Positions 11,480 through 21,396 of a stretch of DNA of 64,000 nucleotides are shown one piece after another. A program made the translations under genes and the position numbers. Positions within the stretch are counted from its first letter, which is position 1. Every line of letters begins with the position of its first letter. The notes beneath the pieces were generated by a model, which was not told the origin of the DNA, did no database searches, and was given only the letters and a program-made list of their open reading frames with translations. Source of the DNA: Papio anubis (Eukaryota > Chordata > Mammalia > Primates > Cercopithecidae); the NCBI RefSeq assembly GCF_008728515.1, contig NC_044976.1, positions 208,631,467-208,695,466 on the forward strand. Reading direction: 5' to 3'.

Positions 11480-11600
11480 TTTATTTATATGCTGGCCACT
11501 TATTAGACTGTGAGCTTTCGGATGGCAAGAAAATTTTCTTGTTTATCTATGAATATGCCTAATACACAACATGATAGTGAATGAATAAGTAGTGTAACTT
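11480..11600 (+). repeat. L2 LINE 3' end
   Basis: TTAGACTGTGAGCTTTCGGATGGCAAG followed by a GAATGAATAAG end matches the L2 3' pattern. Old and diverged. Confidence 0.6.
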
Positions 11601-11992
11601 TCATTCAAATGAAAAAGCCCAACACTTGCATTTTGAGCAGAAATTCTAGAGGTTAATAGAAACATAATTATCTTAAAGTTTTATTGAATAAAAATACAGA
11701 AATACAACTTATTTTAAAGTAGTATTCATAAAGTAATAAGGTAGAGATGAAGAAAAGCACATATGAATACCAAGAGACTTTGCAAACATAGAAATAAAAA
11801 GTAAATATGTATTCACAAAATTAGTATTATTTCTTTATTCCAAAAATTAAGACTCTATATTATTACAGCCCAAGAAGATATTAAGCAGAGGTCAATGAAC
11901 TGTTAGCCATGAGATCATGGACTGTTTTTTTAATATACTATTTAATTATAGTACATAGTGGAGTGCCTGGAAAAATACCAGATTGATGTACA

Positions 11993-12136
11993 AGCAAGCA
12001 AGCAAGCAAGCGAGAGAGAGAGAGAGAGGGAAGGAAGGAAGGAAGGAAGGAAGGAAGGAAGGAAGGAAGGAAGGAAGGAAGGAAGGAAGGAGAAAAAGAA
12101 AGAAAGAAAGGAAAGAAAGGAAGAAAGAAAGAAACT
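11993..12136 (+). repeat. Compound AAGC / GA / GGAA / GAAA microsatellite
   Basis: (AAGC)n passes into (GA)n, then about 17 GGAA units, then GAAA-rich text. Frames on both strands here (Lys/Glu/Gly or Ser/Phe/Leu/Pro repeats) are artefacts. It abuts the inverted L1. Confidence 0.97.
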
Positions 12137-12139
12137 CAA

Positions 12140-13012
12140 AATATTTTGTTTTCTTTAATCTACCGTTGATGGACACCTGGGTTGATTTCATGTCTTTGCC
12201 ATTGTGAATTACACAGCAATGAATATATAAGTGCATGTTTCCTTTTGGTAGAATGATTTTTTGTGTGCGTAGTGAGGGGTATATACCCAGTAATGGGATT
12301 GCTGGCTCAAATGGTAGTTCTGTTTTAAGTCCTTTGCGAAATCGCCAAACTGCTTTCCACAGTGGCTAGACTAATTTACATTCCCACCAACAGCATATGA
12401 TCATTCCCTTTTCTTTGCAGCCTTGCCAGCGTCTGTTGTTTTTTGACTTTTTGATAATAGTCATTCTGACTGGTGTGAGATGCTATCTCATTGTGGTTTT
12501 GATTTGCATTTCTCTGATGATTAGCGATGCTGAGCATTTTTTCATATGCTTGTTGTCCACTTGTATGTCTTCTTTTGAGAAGTGTCTCTTCATGTCCTTT
12601 GCCCATTTTTAATGGAATTATTTGTGTTTTGCTTGTTGATTTCTGTTACACCATGGAATGCTATGCAGCCATAAAAAAAGACTAAAATCATGTCCTTTGC
12701 AGCAACATGGATGGATTTGGAGACCACAATCCTCAGCAAATTAATGCAGGAATAGAAAACCAAATACTGCATGTTCTTACTTATAAGTGGGAGCCAAGCA
12801 TTGAGCACACATAGACATAAATATAGAAACAATAGCCTGTGTGCTACTAGAGGGTGAAGGAAGGGGTTGGGTTAAAAATCTACCTATCAAGTATTATGCT
12901 TACTACCAGAGTGACAGGATCCATTCTCCAAAGCCCAGCGGCATGCAATATTCCCATGCAACAAATCTGCATATGTACCCCTCGTAGCTAAAATAAAAGT
13001 TGAAATTTAAAT
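12140..13012 (+). mobile_element. Primate L1 (L1PB-like) 3' end with 5' inversion
   Basis: Bases up to about 12645 are antisense L1 ORF2, recognisable as the complement of the region that ends in the cDNA just before ACACCATGGAATGC. From about 12650 the sequence flips to sense, starting ACACCATGGAATGCTATGCAGCC and running through the 3' UTR to GTAGCTAAAATAAAAGTTG. The two halves are almost adjacent in L1 with some 20 bases lost, the signature of twin priming. The minus frame at 12376-12606 is an ORF2 relic. The 3' end looks L1PB-like rather than L1PA. Confidence 0.9.
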
Positions 13013-13068
13013 TCATATATATGCATATATATATAGTTATATGTGTGTGTGTACGTACACACACATAC
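13013..13068. repeat. TA/TG/CA tract with a 22-base palindrome
   Basis: (TA)n passes into (TG)n, then ACGT, then (AC)n. Bases 13044-13065 are a perfect 22-base palindrome centred on ACGT. Confidence 0.9.
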
Positions 13069-14120
13069 AGTTTTTACCTTTTTCTGTCTAGACTACATCA
13101 GTTTTGTAGATATGCAGCCTTTTACAAGAATTTGTAAACTTCTGTCTTAAAGCACTGGAGAACTTTCTTTTACAAGCTCCACATCTCGTTAAAAGACGAT
13201 TTGAAGCCATTCTTTTAGTTTCTCATTTTCCCAGTATGCTACAGTAGTTCCTCATGAAGTTAACAACAGGATCCCCCAATTCATTAAGAGAACACACCAG
13301 CTCCACTTCAGAAAATTCCTATTGTACATTACCAGCTCACCAATTCAGATCCTAGCTTTTGGATATATTTCTTGCTCTTTATGATAACCACTTGTTTTAT
13401 GAGCCTTTGATCCTTACCTTTTAGAGGAATTTTAAGTATTTCCCCTTTCTCCCTCTCCCCGCACCCCCAGAACCACTGCTCTATTGAGATTCCTGTTTGT
13501 TTATCCAACACATATATATTGGATGCCTATTTTGCCTAGTTATGGTTACAAGTGAAGGCAAATTGGGAGCAAAATGAACATAATCTCTACTCTCATAGAG
13601 CCTATTTACTAGAGGGGGGAGATGGGATGCATTAATTTATTTATTCAAATTTCTATTCACGCCAGAACACTTGGACTGAGCAAATGCTGTGCTGGGGCAG
13701 AGGCTGCAAGTGTTCCCTGGCTAAACGATGCTTACAGTTCTGTTTGGCATTCAGGTATCACGAGGAACAATTGTAGCCCAATTTAGGAGAAGCAATATAC
13801 AGATATTTTGAGTGATGTGGGTTCATAGTGAAAGGGCATTTAAGTAGAAATGATAATAATGTTAAGGATTATCAAAGTACAGTGTGACTTGAGACTTAAA
13901 AAATGATTGATTAGGTGCCATCAGGGTGAGTAAGTGAGAGAAAAGTCTTGGCAGGAAACATTTTCTTATCAACTAACACATGGGCTGAAGAAACAGTACT
14001 AGCAGAAGATGAAGCTAGCGATGTATATTAAACTAAACAACCAGGACGTTAACTGAGTGCTTTGAAAAAAATGTTCCTCATACTAGGTAAATTATTATGA
14101 AACACATGTTCCTGCATCAT
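13069..14120. other. Unassigned noncoding sequence
   Basis: No gene or named repeat was seen. A CT/C-rich patch lies at 13440-13468. The 60-codon minus frame at 13329-13511 has no motifs. Confidence 0.45.
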
Positions 14121-14135
14121 AGAAATACCTAATAG

Positions 14136-14440
14136 TGGCTGTGCGTGGTGGCTCATGCCCATAATTCCAGCACTTTGGGAGGTCAAGGCGGGAGAATCAC
14201 CTGAGGTCAGGGGTTGGAGATCAGGCTGGCCAACATAGTGAAACTCTGTCTCTACTAGAACTACGAAACTTAGCCTAGTGTCATGACACACACCTGTAAT
14301 CCCAGCTACTCAGGAGGCTAAGGCACAAGAAACACTGGAAACTGGGAGGTGGAGATTACAGTGAGCTGAGATTGTGCCACTATGCTCCAGCCTGGGTGAC
14401 AGAGTGAAACTCTGTCTCAGAAAAGAAAAGCAAAAATTAA
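14136..14440 (+). repeat. Old Alu SINE
   Basis: A diverged sense Alu (both monomers, A-rich tail with AAAAG units). Exact AGAAATACCTAATAG copies at 14121-14135 and 14441-14455 are target-site duplications. Confidence 0.95.
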
Positions 14441-14509
14441 AGAAATACCTAATAGCTTCTAAAAACTTAAGATTCTCCTTTAAGTATGATAAAGTTATTG
14501 CTGAAAACA

Positions 14510-14800
14510 ACTTCCCAGCCAGGGACTAAATTTCTCATCCTCCCTTGCATGTAAGTCGTACTATGTGACTAGTCCTCACTCACAATTATTAGTTGAAGTG
14601 ATGTGGATGATTGCTAGGCTAAGAGAGTTAGGAAGTGAGGGTGAATTCCTCACCTCTGAATCCCCACCAGCAGATGCAGAGTACTTGTGAGCCCTGGGGA
14701 TGAGAAATTATAGGATGGGAGGAGCTTATATCCCTGAGTCACCACATGGAGGAGAGCTGCATTGACAACCATGGTTGTTGCTGTTGCTAGGTGGTATCTT
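14510..14800 (+). repeat. Probable old interspersed repeat, family unnamed
   Basis: Text such as ATTTCTCATCCTCCCTTGCATG, CTATGTGACTAGTCCTCAC and GAGTCACCACATGGAGGAGAGC follows a recurrent mammalian repeat pattern (an MLT1-like LTR is my guess). No ends are defined. Confidence 0.4.
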
Positions 14801-15290
14801 AACAATTACATTATTTGGTAATCTACATAATACTGTATAGAAGCTAACAAAAGATGATAGTTAGCTGCCTAATAAATAAACAGAAATATGTCAGTTTGGC
14901 ATCTGCATTCATATCATTGCATTTTCCTTATCAGGAATTTATTTTTTATATAAAACTATGCTCTAAAACTAGAGTTCTTAATTATAGTAAAAGTATTTTT
15001 ATCTTTTCCCTCCACTTTTTCTACGCACTGAATGACCAGTACTGCTTCCCTAAATGCAGTAATCAGTCTCTTGGGGGTCCATGACTTTTATTGACTATCT
15101 CTTACTCAAAAAGATTTAACATTCTTACACAAGTGACTTGGATTATGGCATCAATTGAAAATATTGCTTTTTTTTTCTTTCAAGAAAACCATTTGTCTTT
15201 CTAAATGATTGTCAGAATTTTGTAGATCCATGTGAATGTGAGCACCATACGTGTTAGGGAAAGAAGGGTTGGTTTGTACATTTGTAAATC
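14801..15290. other. Unassigned noncoding sequence
   Basis: Nothing was recognised; the 76-codon plus frame at 14854-15084 has no features. Confidence 0.45.
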
Positions 15291-15571
15291 ATCATTCCTT
15301 ATGGCCTAATGAAGGAAATCTTGGAAATGGGGATGAAAAAGCAATGTTCAGACAAGGAAGCCCAAGTAGCTAATAAATAGGAAGAGGCTCAATCTCACTG
15401 GTTGAACAAACTAAAACAGAAATACAACTAATGCTAAAAATAACAAATAGGCATATAAGTGTTGAAAGCCTCATCATACCAAAGGTTGACACTTGTGTAA
15501 GAATATGGAAATTCTTTGATAATTCTGATGGAAGTATACATTAGTTCAACCACTTTGGAGAGGAATTTTCT

Positions 15572-15884
15572 CTCTTTCTTTTTGTTGTTGTTATGAGATG
15601 GAGTCTCCCTCTGTTGCCCAGGCTGGAGTGCAGTGGCACCATCTCGGCTCACTGAAACCTCTGCCTCCCGGGTTCAAGCAATTCTCCTGCTTCAGCCTCC
15701 TGAGTAGCTAGGACTACTGGTGCCTGCCACCATGCCCAGCTAATTTTTTGTATTTTTTTTTTTTTTAGTAGAGATAGGGTTTCACCATGTTAGCCTGGAT
15801 GGTCTCAATCTCCTAACCTCGTGATCCACCCGCCTCGGCCTCCCAAAGTGTTGGGATTACAGGCGTGAGCCACCGCACCCGGCC
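15572..15884 (-). repeat. Alu SINE, reverse, AluS/Y-like
   Basis: A full-length reverse Alu with a poly-T tail containing (GTT)n. TGGAGAGGAATTTTCT (15556-15571) and TGGAGAGCAATTTTCT (15885-15900) are target duplications with one mismatch. An internal T-run sits in the A-rich linker. It inserted into the old L1. Confidence 0.95.
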
Positions 15885-16043
15885 TGGAGAGCAATTTTCT
15901 AATATCAGCTCAAAATAATAAAGATAAGACCATCCTAAGTTGCAGAAGTCCCAGTACTAGGTATCTACACTATAGAAACACACACATATATGGAGAGAAG
16001 CAGGTAAAATAATGTGCACCAGGATGCTGTTGAAAAGGAAGAA

Positions 16044-16114
16044 AAGAAGGAGGGAAGGAGGGAAGGAAAGAGGGAAGGAAGGAAGGAAGGAGGGAGGGAG
16101 GGAGGGAGGGAGGG
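16044..16114 (+). repeat. GGGA/GGAA purine microsatellite
   Basis: A pure purine tract of AAGG, GAGG and GGGA units within L1-derived sequence. Confidence 0.95.
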
Positions 16115-16414
16115 AAAAAGATAACATAAAATTTAATCAATAAGGGATTGGGCAATTTAATTATAATGTATTTACAAAAGGACAACTAAGCAGCAATATA
16201 TAGTAAATTAACATATATATTCTCTTCTATAAAGTAACATATATGTTCTCTTACATAAAACAGCATAAATACTATGTATTTTTTATGAATACCTACATAT
16301 GTAGTAAAGGTATGAAAACACAATTGGAATAAATAATAAATTTAGCTTGTAGATTATATATCTAGGAAGGAATAAATGTGAATATAATTGTGCAGTTGGC
16401 TTCTCTTTCATTTG

Positions 16415-17004
16415 GATAATGTTTAATCGTAGGTGTCAACTTGGTTGGGTTCAAGGGATACACCGTCTTTATAAAGGAACACCCACTACTTCTCAGTATA
16501 TTTGTGAGGGTGTTTCAAGAAATTCACATTTGAATCAGCAGACGGAGTCAAGAAGATCCTCCCTCGCCAATTTGGGCAGGTGTCATCCAATCTGTCAAGG
16601 GCCCAGATAAAATGAAAAGGTGGAATAAGGGCAGCTCTCTCTCTCATCTGGAGCCAGGATATCCGTCTTTTCCTGCTCTCAAACACTGGAGCTCCTGGTT
16701 CCCTGGCCTTCTAATTTGGGGACTTACAGTGTCCTGAAGTCGCTGCCAAGTTCTTAGGCTTTCTTCCTTGGACTGAGGTTTGCACCATCGGATTGCCTGG
16801 TTCTTAGGGATGCAGATTTAAATTGAATTACTCCAATGGCTTCCCCGGTTCTCCAGCTGTCGACGGCCTATCATGAGACTTCTTGACCTTCATGATCATC
16901 TGAGCCTATTCCCATAACAAATCCTCTCATATATCTGTATCAATATCTATCTAGTTTTGTATCCATATCCTGTTGGCTCTGTATTTTTAAAGAACCGTGA
17001 TAAT
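16415..17004 (+). repeat. LTR-like repeat, copy A of a family seen three times
   Basis: It opens with GTAGGTGTCAACTTGGTTGGG, holds the block TTTGTGAGGGTGTTTC and ATTTGAATCAG, and ends with CCTGTTGGCTCTG...GAACCGTGATAAT. The same order of blocks recurs at 40838-41524 and 45341-45848. Copy B has a 5-bp target duplication, which fits an LTR. I do not assign a family name. Confidence 0.7.
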
Positions 17005-17030
17005 TGCAATCTATAAAAAAAAATTCTTTA

Positions 17031-17344
17031 TTTTATTTTATTTTTAATTTTTTTTTTATTTTGAGACAGAGTTTCACTCTTGTTGCCCAGGCTGGAGCGC
17101 AATGGCATGATCTCGGCTCCCTGCAACCTCCACCTCCTGGGTTCAAGCGATTCTCCTGCCTCAGCCTCTTCAGTAGCTGGGCTTACAGGCATGTGCCACC
17201 ATATCCGGGCTAATTTTGTATTTTTAGTAGAAATGGGGTTTCACCATGTTGGTCAGGCTGATCTTGAACTCCCGACCTCAGGTGATCCATCCACCTCAGC
17301 CTTCCTAAATGCTGCGATTACAGGCGTGAGCCACCGCGCCCGGC
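17031..17344 (-). repeat. Alu SINE, reverse, AluS-like
   Basis: Poly-T/TTTTA tail, both monomers, ending in the complement of GCCGGGCGCGG. An A-run plus TTCTTTA flanks both sides (about 17013-17030 and 17345-17365), probably the target duplication. Confidence 0.95.
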
Positions 17345-17365
17345 AAAAAAAAAAAAAATTTCTTT

Positions 17366-18240
17366 AAAAAATCGTACACATTTCTGAGGTTCATTGGTAA
17401 AACATTAACATGTTTAAAATCTCAATGTGAAGTACATGGAAACATTAGATGATTTTCTGTTCCTTTGTGTTTGCCTTGTCACTTAGTAATACAGCTCCAT
17501 ATTTTAAAGATTCATGGCAGAGCACATTCTGTAAGACAGATCTTCATTCTTAATCTCAATCACTGTTTCAACTTCTGTGAGGCTTCCTTCCAGGTGATAC
17601 TCAAATCAACAATGGTACCCATTCAGAAACCACTTGACTAATCAGGACCCATAAGCTCCATAAGATCTTCAAGGTCAAGAATTATGTCCTCATTATCTCT
17701 GTGTATGTAGTACCCAACTTAATGTAGCAGCTCAGTGAACAATTTGTCCAAGCGAACTCACTTGTGGTTGGCAAACTCGTCCCAGGTATAGACTGTGATG
17801 AAGAGCTGGTTAGGCCTATTTTATTTCCTTTTTTTTTTTTTTTTTTAACTGTTTCACAACATCCAGTGTTATTATCTACCTCTGGTAAGTGGCAACCATG
17901 GAATTGTAAGCAACTGAAAGTCACATATGTTCAAATTATCCACTTCCTGACATGATAAACTACATAGAAATATGCCTTACTACTGATAAAATATACATCA
18001 CCCAGTCGTTCTTTTGCTTAATGACAAACTCCTTACTGAGAGTTCATTAAGTCTTCTATCTGTGACTAGCTAGAAGACAGCTCTCGCACTGGGATGGGGC
18101 CTGGCTGACTTTGCTTTGCTTTGCCCTCTGGTTGGGTTCCATGCTTGTCTTGGCAGGTCATTGCCTATTCATGTAGAAATCTCTGTAAAGATGAACTGGC
18201 TGCAGAGATGCTGCAGGCTTTTAGGGCTTCAAATTACAAG
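17366..18240. other. Unassigned noncoding sequence
   Basis: No gene was recognised. A poly-T run is at about 17829-17846. The minus (17682-17924) and plus (17764-17955) frames span that run and are not credible. Confidence 0.45.
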
Positions 18241-18249
18241 GCTTTCTGC

Positions 18250-18520
18250 ATAAAATGCTGTTGCTTCTATTCTTCTGCCACCTCTCTAACTCATCTCCCA
18301 CACAACCCACCTCACAATGTATACTCCAGCAATACAGACAACTTAGAATCCCCTGACACGCTGTATTGTTTCTTGACTCTGTGCCTTAGCACAGGCTGTT
18401 TACTATGCCAGGAATATCATTCTCTGTTCCTTGTCTATCTGGCAAGCATCTATGTCCACCTGGCAAGGCCCTACTCAGACATCACTCCTTGTCTCATAAC
18501 ATCCCTGAATTTTGCAATCC
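18250..18520 (+). repeat. L2 LINE fragment (explains a 170-codon frame)
   Basis: Blocks such as TGCCTTAGCACAGGCTGTTTACTATGCCAGGAATATCATT and GGCAAGGCCCTACTCAGACATCACTCC follow the L2 3' region in order. The 170-codon plus frame 18121-18633 runs through it and on toward the adjacent Alu, so I read the frame as fossil L2 rather than a gene. Confidence 0.7.
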
Positions 18521-18643
18521 AGATTTATAAGGACCTAAAACAAGAAAGGACAAAATCCAGTCACCGAGTCCTGAAATTTAATATTTTCCACAATATGCCC
18601 AACACGTTCACTATCATCCATTTGTTCACTTAAAATGTATTGA

Positions 18644-18944
18644 GGCCGGGTGCGGTGTCTCACACCTGTAACCCAGCACTTTGGGAGGCCAAGGCAGGCG
18701 GATCACTTGAGGTCAGGAGTTCAAGACCAGCCTAGCCAATACGGCGAAACCCTGTCTCTACTAAAATTATAAAAATTAGCCAGGCATGGTGGCACAGGCC
18801 TGTAGTCCCAGCTACTCGGGAGGCTGAGGCAAGGAGAATCGCTGGAACCTGGGAGGCAGGGGCTGCAGTGAGCCAAGATTGCACCACTGCATTCCAACCT
18901 GGATGACAAAGTGAGATTCTGTCTCAATAAATTAATAAATAAAT
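18644..18944 (+). repeat. Alu SINE
   Basis: A full-length sense Alu from GGCCGGGTGCGG to an A-rich tail of AATAAATTAATAAAT. TGTATTGA at 18636-18643 and 18945-18952 is the target duplication. Confidence 0.95.
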
Positions 18945-18983
18945 TGTATTGAATGTTTACTAAATTTTAAGAAATACGCAAGG

Positions 18984-19402
18984 TACTATGGTTTGGATAT
19001 TTGTCTCCGCAAACCTCATGTTGAAAATTGATCCCAGTGTTGGAGGTGGAGCCTAACGGGAGGTGATTGGGTCATGGAGATGGATCCATCATGAAAAGAT
19101 CATTGCCCTGCCTTGGGAGGGGGATGATTGCATTCTCCTCTTTGAGAGCTGGTTATTAAGAAGAGTCTGACTTCTCCCTGCTCTCTCTTGCTGCCTCTCT
19201 CTATATATGATTTCTGCACAGGCCAGCTCCCCTTCACTTTTTGCTGTGAAAGGAAAAAGCCCGAGACCCTCACCAGAAACTGGGCAGCTGCTGGTGCCAT
19301 GCTTCTGTACAGCCTGCACAATTGTGATCCAAATAAACTACTTTTCTTTATAAACTACCCAGACTCAGATATTCCTTTATTGCAACAAACTGAACTAAGA
19401 CA
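18984..19402 (+). repeat. 5' LTR of the MaLR element
   Basis: It starts ACTATGGTTTGGATATTTG after a degraded TG and ends GAACTAAGACA. It contains AATAAACTACTTTTCTTTATAAACTACCC, the MaLR poly(A) region. Aligning it with the 3' LTR would give the insertion age. Confidence 0.85.
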
Positions 19403-20969
19403 CGAAATTGGTACAGTGAAGTAGAATGTTTCTAAAATGATAACTGAAAATGTGGAAGCAGCTTTGGAACTAAGTAATGGGAAGAGGTTGGAAGAGTTTG
19501 GAGGGCTCAGAAAAAGACTAAAGGGTGAAGGAAAGTTTGGGCCTTCTTCGAGAGTGGTTAAGTGATTGTGAACAAAATGTTTACAGAAATACAGACAATA
19601 AAGGCCCTGCTGTCAGGTCTCAGCTGGAAATGAGGAAATTATTGGGAACCTGAGCAAAGGTCACCCTTGTTACACCTTAGAAAAGAATTGGCTGCGTTGT
19701 GTCCATGCCCTAGGGCTTTGAGAAAGGTCAAAATTAAGAGTGATAATCTGGAGGTAAAAATTTCCAAGCAGAAAGCATTCAAGAAGTGGCATGGCTACTT
19801 GTAATTGCTTACTCTGAATCATCTGAATTAATGGAGCAAAGGAATGGCCTAAAGATGGAATTGATAACTAAAAGGGAAGCAGTGTATTCAAATTTCAAAA
19901 ATTTGCAACCTGGTCATGAGATAGAATAGGAAAGAGTATTTTAGAAGAAGAATTCAAAGGTAAAGCTGAGAGACCTTTTGTTTAAGACATTAGCACAGAT
20001 AAAAGGGAGCCAGCTACTAATCAACAAGACAGTGAGCAAATGGCCCCAAGGGCATTTTAGAAATCTTTGGAGCAGTCCCTCCTATTATAGCCCCAGAGGC
20101 CTAGGAGAACGGAATGACAGAATGGTTTCAGGGGATGGGGTGGGGAGACTGCTGCCCTACAAGGCCTCAACTCTATCTATGACTGAAACAGGCCCAGGTA
20201 CTGCTCAGACCTTGACCACAGAGAATGCAAACCATAAGCATTGGTACTGTCCAAATAGTGTTAAGCCTGCAGGCATAAAGAATGCAAGAATGGTGAAGCT
20301 TGGTAGCTTCCAATTGGATTTCAGATGATATATTGGAAAGCCCGGGAGCACAGACAGAAAACTGCCGCAGAGGCAGAGCCACCACAGAGTCCCCACTGGG
20401 GCAATACCTAAAGGAGAGGAGAGAGCAAGACTGCCACGGAGACTCCAGAATTATAGAGACACTGGCAGCATGCAACCTTCACCTGGAAAGGCTATAGGCA
20501 TTCAGCTGCAACCCACAAGAGCAGCCACATGGGCTGTACCTAGCAAAACCATGAGTACAGAGCTGTCCAAAGCCTCAGGAGCTCACCCTCACACCAGTGT
20601 GCCCAGGACACAGGATATGGAGGCAAGGAGATTATTTTGGAGCTTTAAGATTTAATGTCTATGCTGCTGGGTTTTAGACTCATGTGGGGCCTATTACCCC
20701 CTTCTTTTGACCTATTTTTCCATTTTAGAATGGGAATGTTCACCCAATGCCTGTGTCACCATTGTATCTTGGAAGTAAATAACTTATTATTGTTATTGCT
20801 TTTACAGTCTTGCAGCTGGAAGGAATTTACCTTCAGTCTCAGATGAGACTTTGACCTTTGAATTTTTAAGTTTCTGCAGAAACAAGCTAAGACTGTTGGG
20901 ACTACTGGGAAGGAATGATTGTGTTTTGTAATGTGAGAAGGATATACTTTTGGGGGGCCACAGGTAGAA
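19403..20969 (+). mobile_element. MaLR internal region
   Basis: It begins next to the LTR with CGAAATTGGTACAGTG and ends in a purine-rich run (GGGGGGCCACAGGTAGAA) just before the 3' LTR, in the position of a polypurine tract. Short frames at 19978-20328, 20173-20475 and 20300-20497 are not conserved coding regions. Confidence 0.8.
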
Positions 20970-21391
20970 TGATATGACTCGGATGTTTGTCCACCAAAAT
21001 GGCTTGTTAAAATTTGATCCCCCTGTTGTAGGTGGGATCCACGTTTGGGTCATGAGGATGGATCCCTCATGATTAGATTCATGCCCTCCCTTCAGGAGAG
21101 GGTGAGTCAGTTCTCCATCAGTTTTCATGAGAGCTGATTTTTAAAAAGACCTGGCATCTCCCCCTTCTCTCTCTGGCTTTCTCTCCCATCACGGGATCTT
21201 TGCACACACTGCATCAACTTCGCCTTCTGCCATGAATGCAAGCAACTTGAGGCCCTCACTAGAAGCTGGGCAGATGATGGGGCCATGCATCTTGTACAGC
21301 CTGCACAATCATGAGCCAAATAAACACCTTTCCTTTATAAATTACCTCGCCCCAGGTATTCCTTGACAGCAACACAAAATGAATTAATGCA
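20970..21391 (+). repeat. 3' LTR of the MaLR element
   Basis: It starts TGATATGACTCGGATGTTTG and ends GAATTAATGCA. It shares with the 5' LTR the blocks AATTGATCC/ATTTGATCC, GCACA...CTTTTTGCTGTGAA-like text, and ATAAACACCTTTCCTTTATAAATTACC. Confidence 0.85.
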
Positions 21392-21396
21392 CAAGG

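Larger units (their letters stand above)
15291..16190 (+). mobile_element. Old sense L1 (L1M-type) ORF2 3' region
   Basis: Blocks such as GAACAAACTAAAACAG, TTGACACTTGTGTAAGAATATGG, AGTTCAACCACTTTGGAGAG and GTCCCAGTACTAGGTATCTACAC follow old L1 ORF2 in order. It is interrupted by an Alu (15572-15884) and by a GGGA/GGAA tract (16044-16114). No coding frame survives. Confidence 0.65.
18984..21391 (+). mobile_element. Complete ERVL-MaLR element (MST/THE1-like)
   Basis: A 2.4-kb unit has two similar LTRs in direct orientation around a 1.57-kb noncoding internal region. The host sequence CAAGG is repeated exactly outside the two ends (18979-18983 and 21392-21396), a 5-bp target duplication as expected of MaLR elements. 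The internal region has many small frames but no gag, pol or env similarity, which is normal for MaLRs: they are nonautonomous. Complete copies are less common than solo LTRs. Confidence 0.88.

Noticed and set aside
13044..13065. 22-base palindrome as an operator-like site
   Set aside because: It is the meeting point of (TG)n and (AC)n tracts, so the symmetry follows from simple repeats.
18121..18633. 170-codon plus frame as a possible gene
   Set aside because: It lies across a recognisable L2 fragment and has no domain or start context.
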